From Chlorobiota bacterium (GTDB lineage: Bacteria; Bacteroidota; Bacteroidia; Bacteroidales; JAADJA01), in contig JAUVIX010000128.1 in assembly GCA_030592565.1 (NCBI GenBank), positions 1-9,304 of the forward strand: 9,304 nucleotides of DNA. Direction: 5' to 3'. Below the pieces are notes generated by a model that did not search any database, was not told the origin of the DNA, and worked only from the letters and a program-made list of their open reading frames with translations. This document shows positions 1 to 6,571 of the stretch, one piece after another. The position numbers and the translations under genes were made by a program. The first letter of the stretch is position 1, and every line of letters begins with the position of its first letter.

Positions 1-1283
1 AATTTCAACCCAAGAGCAATTTCGACAAATCCAAGCACAACTTTTACAGAATTGAGCCAGCCACCTGATTTGGGCATCTGTTTCAACCACCCGGGGAAAA
101 AGGCAAACAATGTAAAGGGCAATGCAAAGGCTATCGAAAATGCCAGCATTGCAAATATCGGTTCAAAAACCGCCCCCTGCGCCGACTTAACAAGGACCGT
201 TCCGACAAGTGGGCCGGTCCACGAAAATGAAACAAGTACCAAAGTCAGAGCCATAAAGAAAGCTCCGATAATTCCACCTTTATCAGCTTTTGAATCTGCT
301 TTACTTACCATCCAACTTGGAAGTATAATCTCAAACATTCCAAGGAAAGATGCAGCAAAAAACATAAATATCAGGAAGAAGAAAACGTTTGGCAACCAAT
401 GCGTACTTAACCAGTTAAAAATATCGGTAGTAACTGTTTTTCCGCCAACAAAATATGTTATCAGAATAATAATAGCGATTGGAATAGTATATAACAAAAC
501 AATTGAAATCCCATAGGCAGATGCTTGAATTCTTCCCTGCCTTTTATTCTGACCACCTTTAAGGAAAAATGTAATTGTCATAGGAATCATGGGGAAGACA
601 CAAGGAGTGAGGAGTGCTACAAAACCCCAGATTATAGCCTCTATTATTATATCCCACATTGATTTATTGGCATTGAATTCTAAATTTTCATCGCTGGAGA
701 TAATTTCTTCCTGATTTGATGCTCCCTTAGCAGACTGGTCTGTTGCAACTACAACTTCTTCTCCTGTTCCCGGAAAAGAAAATTCAAAATCCCTTTCGTC
801 AGGAGGAAGACATTTCTCATCGTCACAACACATAAATTCGAGATAGCCTTTTATAGTAATCGGATTGGGGGAAGTTATCTTAATTTTTGTTTTGAATTCA
901 GCTTCATGAGAATAAAATTTCAGAGTCATATTAAAATTGGGGTCAAACTCTTCAATAGGTTTCGTTTCGTTAAGTAGAACCTGAAAAAGACTATCACCCT
1001 CATTTTCAAAATCCTCAACCTTTGTAATCTTAATATTTTTATCAAGGAATTCAAAACCGTCAAGATTATTAAATACAAAAGCTGTTGGTATCGGACCGTT
1101 ATCCCCAATGTTTTGCGAATATAAATGCCAGCCGTCTTCGATGGTTGCACTAAAAACTAATTCTGCTTCATTATTCTTAAGCTCTTTTTTTGAATAACTC
1201 CACTTTACCGGTTCCTCAATTTGCGAAAAGCCAGAATTTATAAATAGTAAAGTAATAAATATTAAATATAATTTCTTTTTCAT
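1..1283 (-). CDS. dsbD: Thiol:disulfide interchange protein DsbD, N-terminal and membrane part (3' end outside window)
   Basis: Inner-membrane protein that passes electrons from cytoplasmic thioredoxin to periplasmic thiol proteins. Reading the minus strand gives 427 complete codons with no stop. A signal peptide spans about residues 1-20 (ends GFSQ). A periplasmic DsbD-alpha-like domain follows, with its redox pair C153/C158 (FMCCDDEKCLPP; C152 is an extra Cys). After a Glu/Ser-rich linker comes the membrane domain, starting near residue 210 with the LTPCVFPMIPMT motif (C228). The usual C-terminal thioredoxin-like domain would lie beyond base 1. Oddity: the second membrane Cys, expected in a SFSCTGP-like motif, is Trp355 (SFSWTGP, codon at 219-221); no other Cys is seen in residues 229-427. 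The start is limited to the ATG at 1283 or the one two codons upstream (1289), because an in-frame TAA lies just before. The gene follows tilS on the same strand after about 135 bases. I saw no good promoter in that gap, so co-transcription is possible. Family call is firm. Confidence 0.93.
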   Translation of the reverse strand, partial: MKKKLYLIFITLLFINSGFSQIEEPVKWSYSKKELKNNEAELVFSATIEDGWHLYSQNIGDNGPIPTAFVFNNLDGFEFLDKNIKITKVEDFENEGDSLFQVLLNETKPIEEFDPNFNMTLKFYSHEAEFKTKIKITSPNPITIKGYLEFMCCDDEKCLPPDERDFEFSFPGTGEEVVVATDQSAKGASNQEEIISSDENLEFNANKSMWDIIIEAIIWGFVALLTPCVFPMIPMTITFFLKGGQNKRQGRIQASAYGISIVLLYTIPIAIIILITYFVGGKTVTTDIFNWLSTHWLPNVFFFLIFMFFAASFLGMFEIILPSWMVSKADSKADKGGIIGAFFMALTLVLVSFSWTGPLVGTVLVKSAQGAVFEPIFAMLAFSIAFALPFTLFAFFPGWLKQMPKSGGWLNSVKVVLGFVEIALGLK

Positions 1284-1371
1284 CTGCATATCCGTTTATA
1301 TTTAAGAAAGTGATGTAAAAATGACAACCAGCTTAATTGGAAAGTTGTCTATAAGGGCGCGAATTTAACTA

Positions 1372-1397
1372 TATATATTTATACCATTAAATATATA
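1372..1397. repeat. AT-only inverted repeat between tilS and dsbD
   Basis: Two perfect 10-base arms (TATATATTTA at 1372-1381 and TAAATATATA at 1388-1397) flank a 6-base loop. It lies about 30 bases past the tilS stop and about 90 bases before the dsbD start. All arm pairs are A-T and no T-tract follows on the minus strand, so it is a poor intrinsic terminator; an operator, a weak RNA hairpin, or chance in AT-rich DNA are all possible. A second short inverted pair, GACAAC at 1323-1328 and GTTGTC at 1344-1349, lies in the presumed dsbD leader. Confidence 0.3.
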
Positions 1398-1424
1398 ACT
1401 GAATTTTAACAACTTTTATAGATA

Positions 1425-2750
1425 TCAATTAACTACTTCCAGCAGTAAGACAGATTTTGTCCTGCCGGTGATTTTATACCTGTCATCTATACGGTATCCA
1501 ATTACCCATGCAATATCGTCACCTGAAGTTAATACATATATTTTTTGTTTTTCAATAATTGAAATCTTCTCATCAATAAGAAAATCACTGAGCTTTTTTC
1601 TGTTTTTCATTCCCAGGGGATAAAAAAAATCACCCTTTTCCCACTTCCTGATTTCCAGAGGAAATTTAAGTTCGTTTTTATCAAAAGATGCAAAAGCCGG
1701 ATCAGGGATAATTTTAAAATTAGCAGTTTTTTCAATAGTCTTTATTGTGATATTTTTTGGATTTATTAAATAAGATGTGTCGGAATAAATTTTTACATTC
1801 TCTTCATTTTCACTCTCCAACTTAGCAATAATAAACTCGTTTCGGTCTTTAATAAGAGTATGAGTTTTCGAAAAAAAAGTTTTGCCGGAAATTGCATCAA
1901 TTGAATTGATAACATCTTCAACCTGAGAGAAATTAAAACTATATTCTGAAAGAATTTCAAACAGAAAGATTTTCTGGTTTTCAGTCTTCAACAACTTTGG
2001 AATTGAAATCCTTATCAAATCATTTTCCGAAATTACAAGCTCCCCTTTCATTCTGTCTATCTCTCTTCTGTAAACTTTCTCTGTCTCCCTAAATCTTTCA
2101 ATATTCCCTGTAAGCATATCTTGGTATCCCGGATTTATCTCCTTCAAAACTGGCAACAGCCTGTGTCTAATGCTATTTCTTAAATATTTAACCTCGTTAT
2201 TGGAGCTATCTTCCCTAAAACTCAGATTATTCTTTTGCGCGTATTCTTCAATATCATCGCGTCCTGTAAACAACAAAGGCCTGATAACTCTTCCCTGTCT
2301 GGACAAAATCCCGTGCAGGCCTGCGATACCTGTTCCGCGCAAAAGGTTAATGAAAAAGGTCTCTATCTGATCATCCTTATGATGGGCCGTAGCATAATAG
2401 TTGAATCCTTCCGTATCGCACAAATAATCAAACCACTCATATCTCAGCTCACGGGCAGCCATCTGGATGGAAATACCTTTTTCAGATGCAATTTTTTTTG
2501 TGTCAAAATGCTTTACAAAGTATTGTATCTTATGTTTATTGCAATAATCATTCACAAACTCTTCATCACCATCCGATTCATTCCCCCTTAAATTAAAATT
2601 GCAATGAGCAACAGCAAAATTATATCCTGCCAGCCTGAAAAGTTCTGTCATAACCATTGAATCAAGACCTCCGCTAACTGTCAATAAAAGCTTTTCATCG
2701 GAAATGAAAAGCTTTTCATCTTCTATATACTGAAACAAGTCGTTCAACAT
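1425..2750 (-). CDS. tilS: tRNA(Ile)-lysidine synthase TilS
   Basis: ATP-dependent cytoplasmic enzyme that attaches lysine to cytidine 34 of tRNA-Ile2 (CAU anticodon), switching both its codon reading and its charging to isoleucine; it is essential in most bacteria. The 441 residues fit the full-length bacterial form. The N-terminal PP-loop ATPase domain has SGGLDS at 26-31, the HCNFNLRG segment at 49-56, and the family block AHHKDDQIETFFINLLRG at about 122-139, followed by GLHGI. A central helical region follows. The C-terminal TilS domain covers about 355-441 and includes RKWEKGDFFYPLGM and KKLSDFLIDEK. The ATG at 2750 places the PP-loop at the usual distance from the N-terminus, and a promoter -7 box sits immediately upstream. 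The stop is TGA. It is divergent from the mscS-type gene and is followed on the same strand by dsbD. No damage is seen. Confidence 0.97.
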   Translation of the reverse strand: MLNDLFQYIEDEKLFISDEKLLLTVSGGLDSMVMTELFRLAGYNFAVAHCNFNLRGNESDGDEEFVNDYCNKHKIQYFVKHFDTKKIASEKGISIQMAARELRYEWFDYLCDTEGFNYYATAHHKDDQIETFFINLLRGTGIAGLHGILSRQGRVIRPLLFTGRDDIEEYAQKNNLSFREDSSNNEVKYLRNSIRHRLLPVLKEINPGYQDMLTGNIERFRETEKVYRREIDRMKGELVISENDLIRISIPKLLKTENQKIFLFEILSEYSFNFSQVEDVINSIDAISGKTFFSKTHTLIKDRNEFIIAKLESENEENVKIYSDTSYLINPKNITIKTIEKTANFKIIPDPAFASFDKNELKFPLEIRKWEKGDFFYPLGMKNRKKLSDFLIDEKISIIEKQKIYVLTSGDDIAWVIGYRIDDRYKITGRTKSVLLLEVVN

Positions 2751-2754
2751 ACTG

Positions 2755-2762
2755 CAAAGATA
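2755..2762 (-). promoter_or_regulatory. Candidate tilS promoter -7 box (TATCTTTG)
   Basis: On the minus strand TATCTTTG matches the Bacteroidota -7 consensus TAnnTTTG exactly and ends only 4 bases before the tilS ATG. No clear TTTG box is found about 20 bases upstream. If used, the transcript would start at or within a few bases of the start codon, giving a leaderless or nearly leaderless mRNA. Confidence 0.45.
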
Positions 2763-2798
2763 CTATGTTTTTTGGCAACCATTATTCCACTATTAAAG

Positions 2799-2830
2799 TT
2801 TCGAAATACAATAAAAAAGATATATATTTG
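2799..2830 (+). promoter_or_regulatory. Bacteroidota-type promoter for the mscS-type gene
   Basis: TTTC (2799-2802, one mismatch to the -33 TTTG box), a 20-base spacer, then TATATTTG (2823-2830), an exact TAnnTTTG -7 box. Transcription would start near 2836, leaving a leader of about 50 AT-rich bases before the ATG at 2887. There is no Shine-Dalgarno sequence before that ATG, which is normal in this phylum. Confidence 0.6.
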
Positions 2831-2886
2831 CAGCCGAATTAATCTAAACATAAATTTTACATAATTAATTAATTAAACATACTACT

Positions 2887-3711
2887 ATGGAAAACTTTGA
2901 CATTGAAAAAATTTCAAACTGGCTTTACGACCTTGCCGTCACAAAAGGTGTTACGATTTTAATCGCATTGGTTGTACTAATAATCGGCCTTTGGGTAATT
3001 AAAATTATTGTTAACTCTCTTTCAAAAATGATGGAAAAGAAAAACACAGATCCATCATTACAACCATTTTTAAAATCAATGGCCTCAGTACTGCTTAAGA
3101 TTATGCTCATTATTAGTGTTATGGGTATGATGGGTATTGAAATGACCTCTTTTATTGCTATTCTTGGTGCTGCCGGCCTTGCAGTTGGATTAGCTCTTTC
3201 AGGCACTTTGCAGAATTTCGCCGGTGGAGTTATGCTTCTTATTTTCAAGCCTTTTAAAGTTGGTGACTTCATTGAAGCACAGGGTTTTATGGGAACTGTT
3301 AGCGAGATACAGATTTTCAACACAATACTTAAAACACCTGATAACAAAACTATTATTATCCCCAATGGCGGACTCTCAACCGGGCCAATGACAAACTTCT
3401 CTACCTAGCCTACCCGCCGTGTTGATTTTTCATTCGGAATCGGTTATAGTGATGATATTGATAAGGCTAAATCAGTACTTGAAAGAATTTTAGCAAGCGA
3501 CACAAGGATTCATAAAGACCCGGAACCTTTTATTGCAGTAGGTGAGCTTGGTGATAGTTCGGTTAATTTTACTGTCAGAGTCTGGGCTGATGGGGCTGAT
3601 TATTGGGGAGTTCATTTCGACACAATTGAAAATGTTAAGAAAGCATTTGATAAGGAAGGTATCTCGATCCCATTCCCACAAACGGATGTTCACCTTTTTA
3701 CAGAAAAATAA
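2887..3711 (+). pseudogene. mscS: Small-conductance mechanosensitive channel (MscS family), interrupted by an in-frame TAG
   Basis: Inner-membrane channel that opens under membrane tension to release solutes during hypo-osmotic shock. The reading frame from ATG 2887 encodes three membrane segments (about residues 21-45, 62-84 and 89-113), the last being the Gly/Ala-rich pore helix (AAGLAVGLALSGTLQNFAGG), then the beta domain with KPFKVGDFIE (121-130) and IIIPNG (157-161). Codon 174 (3406-3408) is TAG. The same frame then continues for 100 codons with clear MscS C-terminal sequence (PTRRVDFSFGIGYSDDID, later PFPQTDVHLF) to a TAA at 3709-3711. The total of 274 positions is close to a complete MscS (E. 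coli MscS has 286). The TAG falls in the NFS-x-x-P-x-RR segment, where related proteins have Glu or Gln, so one base change explains it. Without readthrough the product is 173 residues, lacking the cytoplasmic alpha/beta vestibule. It could be a young pseudogene, a polymorphism, a sequencing error, or (less likely) readthrough. Confidence 0.85.
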
Positions 3712-3741
3712 ATCAAATATAAACAAACAAAATTTACAGAA

Positions 3742-4665
3742 ATGAGGAAGATTACATTAATTATATTAATTGTTTTTGGGACTATTGGATTAAAAGCACA
3801 GGAGGCTGACACATCGTGGAAGATATCAAGCGACATATCTCTTTTAATGTCGCAGGCTTCATTTACCAACTGGTCGGCTGGTGGTGAAAACTCATTAACG
3901 TTTAACGGCTATTTTAACTTTTATGCAGGTTATATAAAGGGTAGAGTAAAATGGGAAACTTTCCTTAATCTGGCTTACGGGCAAACAAAAACAGGAGACT
4001 TTGAGTTTAGGAAAAATGAAGATAAAATTGATTTTTCAACTTCCTATGGAGTTAGAACAAGCGAAACCAGCAAGTGGTATTATGGGGCACTTTTTAACTT
4101 TAAATCGCAATTTGGTCCGGGATATGATTATCCTGACGGTTCTGATTCAACAAAAATTAAAATCTCAAACTTTTTAGCACCTGCTTATACTTCAATTGGT
4201 CTTGGTATGGAATACAGGCCTTATGATTTTATGTCATTTTATCTTTCTCCAATAACGGCAAGATGGATTATTGTTAATGATCAGGACTTAGCAGATGCAG
4301 GATCCTTTGGTGTTGAGCCTGCTTATGTTGATAAAAATGGCTATTTAGTACATGGCGAGACGCATAAATATGAGTTTGGTGCATATTTCAGATTTCTTTT
4401 TTCTAAACAACTTACGAAAGGGATTACATTTACTACAAAGCTGGAGTTATTTTCAGACTATATTGTAAATCCCCAAAATATTGATGTTAACTGGGATAAT
4501 ATGTTTGATTTTACTATTAACAGTTGGCTGGCTGCTAATTTAGGATGGCAGGTTGTTTATGATGATGACACACCAATTTTACTCAGTGATGGAACTACCG
4601 GACCCAGGACCCAATTCAGGCAGGTTCTTGGAGTCGGATTGACATATAAATTTTCAAACAGATAG
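3742..4665 (+). CDS. DUF3078 family protein, predicted outer-membrane beta-barrel
   Basis: A 307-residue secreted protein of unknown biochemical role, in a family (DUF3078) known mainly from Bacteroidota. A signal peptide covers about residues 1-19 (hydrophobic core, cleavage near LKA-Q). The family signature NWSAGGENSL sits at 43-52. The rest alternates aromatic and polar residues in strand-like runs (for example GYFNFYAGYIKG, KWYYGALFNFKSQFG, FGAYFRFLF) and ends in GVGLTYKF, a typical last beta strand for an outer-membrane barrel; the barrel is inferred from this pattern. The ATG at 3742 gives the signal peptide directly. It begins 30 bases after the mscS-type gene with no separate promoter seen, so the two are probably co-transcribed. 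The stop is TAG, built into a terminator-like hairpin. Family call is firm; function is not known. Confidence 0.88.
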   Translation: MRKITLIILIVFGTIGLKAQEADTSWKISSDISLLMSQASFTNWSAGGENSLTFNGYFNFYAGYIKGRVKWETFLNLAYGQTKTGDFEFRKNEDKIDFSTSYGVRTSETSKWYYGALFNFKSQFGPGYDYPDGSDSTKIKISNFLAPAYTSIGLGMEYRPYDFMSFYLSPITARWIIVNDQDLADAGSFGVEPAYVDKNGYLVHGETHKYEFGAYFRFLFSKQLTKGITFTTKLELFSDYIVNPQNIDVNWDNMFDFTINSWLAANLGWQVVYDDDTPILLSDGTTGPRTQFRQVLGVGLTYKFSNR

Positions 4666-4681
4666 AGTATAACTCTATTTT
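4660..4681 (+). terminator. Weak hairpin terminator overlapping the DUF3078 gene stop codon
   Basis: ATAGAGT (4662-4668), loop ATA, ACTCTAT (4672-4678), extended by a G-T and an A-T pair, then a short T run (4678-4681). The left arm contains the TAG stop (4663-4665). The stem is AT-rich and the T-tract short, so termination may be inefficient. Confidence 0.45.
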
Positions 4682-4790
4682 AGTAAAAATTTATTCAGTA
4701 TTAAGCAGAGGAATATGTTTTAACAACTCTCTGTTTTTGTTGGAGTTATAGATTTTCGCTATTTTTTTATGAATTATTTTTGTAAAATAA

Positions 4791-4822
4791 TTTGCAATTA
4801 GATGAAAAGTTGTATACTTTTG
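4791..4822 (+). promoter_or_regulatory. Perfect Bacteroidota promoter for the PIGGG-tail protein gene
   Basis: TTTG (4791-4794), a 20-base spacer, and TACTTTTG (4815-4822) match both consensus boxes (TTTG and TAnnTTTG) exactly at ideal spacing. The expected start point near 4828 gives a leader of about 70 bases before the ATG at 4901. This is the best promoter in the window and suggests a well-expressed single-gene unit. Confidence 0.75.
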
Positions 4823-4900
4823 CCAGTTAGATTCAAGAAAATACTCTTAAAATTGAAAAAATAGAAGTTTTATTTATTATTGATAAACAAAACCATTGAG

Positions 4901-5131
4901 ATGAAAAAAATTATCAGAAGTATTATAGTCTTAGCATTTGTTTTTGCTATCTCCCTAAGTATGAATAATGTATTTGCTGATGTTCCGCCAGATCCAGGCA
5001 GTGGAGGCCCCGGTGGTGGAGACTTGCCAGTTGGTGGAGGTGCTCCTATTGGCGGAGGATTAATTATTATGCTTGCCTTGGGTGGTATTTATGGCGGCAA
5101 AAAGGTTTATGATGCCAAAAAGAAGCTTTAA
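4901..5131 (+). CDS. Small secreted Gly/Pro-rich protein with a C-terminal PIGGG-membrane-Lys tail (possible sorting signal)
   Basis: A 76-residue protein of unknown function. A signal peptide spans residues 1-26 (MKKIIRS, hydrophobic core, cleavage at VFA-D). A short low-complexity region rich in Pro and Gly follows (27-48). The C-terminus has three parts: the motif PIGGG (49-53), a hydrophobic segment (about 54-66) and a basic end (KK at 67-68, KKK at 73-75). This layout resembles C-terminal protein-sorting tails processed by exosortase-like or other transpeptidase systems, and is close to the PIDGG-type (PID-CTERM) tails of Bacteroidota; that link is from memory and inference. The mature part is so short that it may be little more than a sorting tail, or a small membrane protein with no processing. 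An upstream in-frame TTG at 4880 would add seven residues, but the ATG at 4901 gives a standard signal peptide and is preferred. It has its own promoter and terminator. Confidence 0.8.
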   Translation: MKKIIRSIIVLAFVFAISLSMNNVFADVPPDPGSGGPGGGDLPVGGGAPIGGGLIIMLALGGIYGGKKVYDAKKKL

Positions 5132-5149
5132 CCGTTAAAAGAACTAATT

Positions 5150-5185
5150 AAAAAACTTCATCAAGATTTGGTGAAGTTTTTTTTT
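5150..5185 (+). terminator. Strong intrinsic terminator after the PIGGG-tail gene
   Basis: A 16-pair hairpin (5150-5164 with 5168-5182, one G-T wobble, loop GAT) followed by a run of nine T (5177-5185). The core arms are AACTTCA and TGAAGTT. It starts 18 bases after the TAA stop. The A-run on the left also allows some termination for minus-strand transcripts. Confidence 0.85.
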
Positions 5186-5543
5186 GCTCCCAGCGAGACC
5201 TTTGCAAGGCGAAATAATTTGATTCAAATTGAGGCAAAATATGGGTCAATTTAATAACATAATATATATGACCAATATATAAGACATATAAGGTAATGAT
5301 TCTAAAGAATCCCGTAGGGTTTTATTGTTGGTAGCCCAGTATGAGCGAAGCGAAATGCGGGGTGAATTACGAAGAACAAAGACGGTTTTGGCGCTATTTT
5401 TGAATCCTGAAATTGCAACTCCTGACGGACATCGGAAGCAAAAATTGTGACAAAACCAGATTAGATAAAATGTAGTTCATAATAACATCAAATAAATAGG
5501 ATTTTATTAATAATCCCCAACTTTTTAACCTGAGGGGGAATTG
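5186..5543. other. Gene-free intergenic region with small palindromes
   Basis: About 360 bases between the terminator and the korB stop with no credible coding sequence on either strand and no tRNA. It holds small palindromes: CCTT-TGC-AAGG near 5199-5209, AATTTG-ATT-CAAATT at 5216-5230, and the cluster at 5298-5362 described separately. Its GC-richer patches (CCCGTAGGG, AGCGAAGCG, GGCGCTA, CTCCTGACGG) contrast with the AT-rich genes and gaps around it and look like remnants of a dispersed repeat. Near the korB end, CCCC at 5515-5518 can pair with GGGG around 5534-5537, but the loop is large and no T-tract follows, so I do not call a korB terminator. Confidence 0.6.
5298..5362. repeat. Candidate palindromic extragenic repeat element
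   Basis: Three adjacent small stem-loops: GATTCT-AA-AGAATC (5298-5311), CCC-GTA-GGG (5311-5319), and CCCAGTAT / ATGCGGGG (5335-5342 with 5355-5362) with one mismatch, one wobble and the loop GAGCGAAGCGAA. The phrase CCCGTAGGG followed by TTGGTAGCCC resembles short extragenic repeats I recall from Bacteroidota genomes; multi-copy status cannot be shown from this window, which holds a single copy. The similar-looking sequence continuing to about 5445 may belong to the same unit. Confidence 0.45.
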
Positions 5544-6569
5544 TTAAATATCCCAGGTTTTTCCACTATTCAATAAATCGGTAACTGTATGAATAGGGCT
5601 AACCTCTTTTTCGTGTTCTATAATTGCCTCAACCTGCTCATCATAAGACAAATTATCAACTGACCTGATAACGCCAATGGCTGCAGGGAATTCAGGGGGA
5701 GCCATTTTTGCAAGCATAATATGAATACCCGGATCTGACTCATGCGGGTTGTGAATCAGAAGGTTTTTTTCGGTTACTCCTTCACCAAGTTTAACCACCT
5801 TTAATTTAGTTCCATCCAAAATAATTCCTTTATCGCTTTCTTTACCAAAAATCATTGATTCTCCTGCTTTAAGATAAATCTGATTTTCAAATTTTGCCTC
5901 ACGGGATGTTATATCCTGAAAGGTTTTATTATTAAAGATCACACAGTTTTGCAGAAACTCAATTAAGGATGTACCTTTATGTTTTGAAGCTTCGACTATA
6001 ATTTCAGTCATCAACTTAGGATTAGTATCTGTTACCCTGGCAAAAAATGTACCCTGGGCACCAATAGCAAGTTCACCCGGATTAAATGGATGTTCAATTG
6101 TTCCCTGAGGTGATGTTTTAGTTACTTGTCCTAAAGGAGTTGTTGGAGAATATTGTCCTTTGGTCAGCCCATAAATTCTGTTGTTAAACAACATAATATT
6201 TATGTCGATATTTCTTCGGAGGACATGAATAAAATGATTTCCTCCAATAGCAAGGGAATCACCATCACCAGTCACCATCCAGACATTAAGTTTGGGATTT
6301 GTAATTTTTATACCTGAGGCCAAAGCTGCTGCACGCCCATGGATTCCATGAAAACCATATGTTTTTACATAATATGGAAATCTGGAAGAACATCCTATTC
6401 CGGAAACAACAACAATATCTTCCTTTTTATGTCCCAACTGAGGCAATGCCTTCAGAAAAGAAGCAAGAATAGCATGGTCTCCACAACCCGGACACCACTT
6501 TACCATTTGATCACTAACAAAATCTGCTTTAGTCAGTTCTAATTCTTTTACATATACTTCGTTTGCCAT
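5544..6569 (-). CDS. korB: 2-oxoacid:ferredoxin oxidoreductase beta subunit (probably 2-oxoglutarate), KorB
   Basis: Thiamine-diphosphate and iron-sulfur subunit of the oxygen-sensitive enzyme that converts a 2-oxoacid plus CoA into acyl-CoA, CO2 and reduced ferredoxin (reversible). The 341 residues contain the 4Fe-4S ligands C26 and C29 (WCPGCG), C60 (GIGCSSRFPYY) and C209 (LQNC). The ThDP/Mg motif runs from GDGD (101-104) to NN (129-130), followed by IYGLTKGQYSPTT. The C-terminal part (about 210-341) is the usual beta-subunit extension. The ATG at 6569 lies 2 bases after the korA stop and is preceded by a Shine-Dalgarno sequence, so the two genes form one operon with tightly linked translation. 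The alpha partner's sequence type favours 2-oxoglutarate as substrate over pyruvate, though the family overlaps. The stop is TAA. All key residues are present. Confidence 0.93.
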   Translation of the reverse strand: MANEVYVKELELTKADFVSDQMVKWCPGCGDHAILASFLKALPQLGHKKEDIVVVSGIGCSSRFPYYVKTYGFHGIHGRAAALASGIKITNPKLNVWMVTGDGDSLAIGGNHFIHVLRRNIDINIMLFNNRIYGLTKGQYSPTTPLGQVTKTSPQGTIEHPFNPGELAIGAQGTFFARVTDTNPKLMTEIIVEASKHKGTSLIEFLQNCVIFNNKTFQDITSREAKFENQIYLKAGESMIFGKESDKGIILDGTKLKVVKLGEGVTEKNLLIHNPHESDPGIHIMLAKMAPPEFPAAIGVIRSVDNLSYDEQVEAIIEHEKEVSPIHTVTDLLNSGKTWDI

Positions 6570-6571
6570 AA

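Noticed and set aside
52..516. 154-codon plus-strand open frame
   Set aside because: It lies antisense to the dsbD membrane domain, which has unmistakable family motifs; its own translation is not protein-like (Lys/Asn/Pro-rich with no domain).
926..1150. 74-codon minus-strand open frame
   Set aside because: An out-of-frame shadow of the dsbD periplasmic domain, which reads through this stretch intact.
2170..2591. Two overlapping plus-strand open frames
   Set aside because: Antisense to the conserved TilS N-terminal and central region; no protein-like features.
2925..3365. 146-codon minus-strand open frame
   Set aside because: Antisense shadow of the MscS membrane and beta domains.
3406..3408. 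TAG reassigned to an amino acid (alternative genetic code)
   Set aside because: Three other genes in the window end with TAG exactly where their families should end or where the next gene begins.
3490..3745. Open frames on both strands over the mscS 3' part
   Set aside because: The original mscS frame continues here with clear family sequence after the TAG; these frames are shadows, and none is a separate gene.
4880..4900. TTG start adding seven residues to the PIGGG-tail protein
   Set aside because: The ATG at 4901 directly gives a normal signal peptide (MKK plus hydrophobic core); the extension would weaken it.
5515..5537. CCCC/GGGG hairpin as a korB terminator
   Set aside because: Only 4-5 pairs with a loop of about 15 bases and no T-tract on the minus strand.
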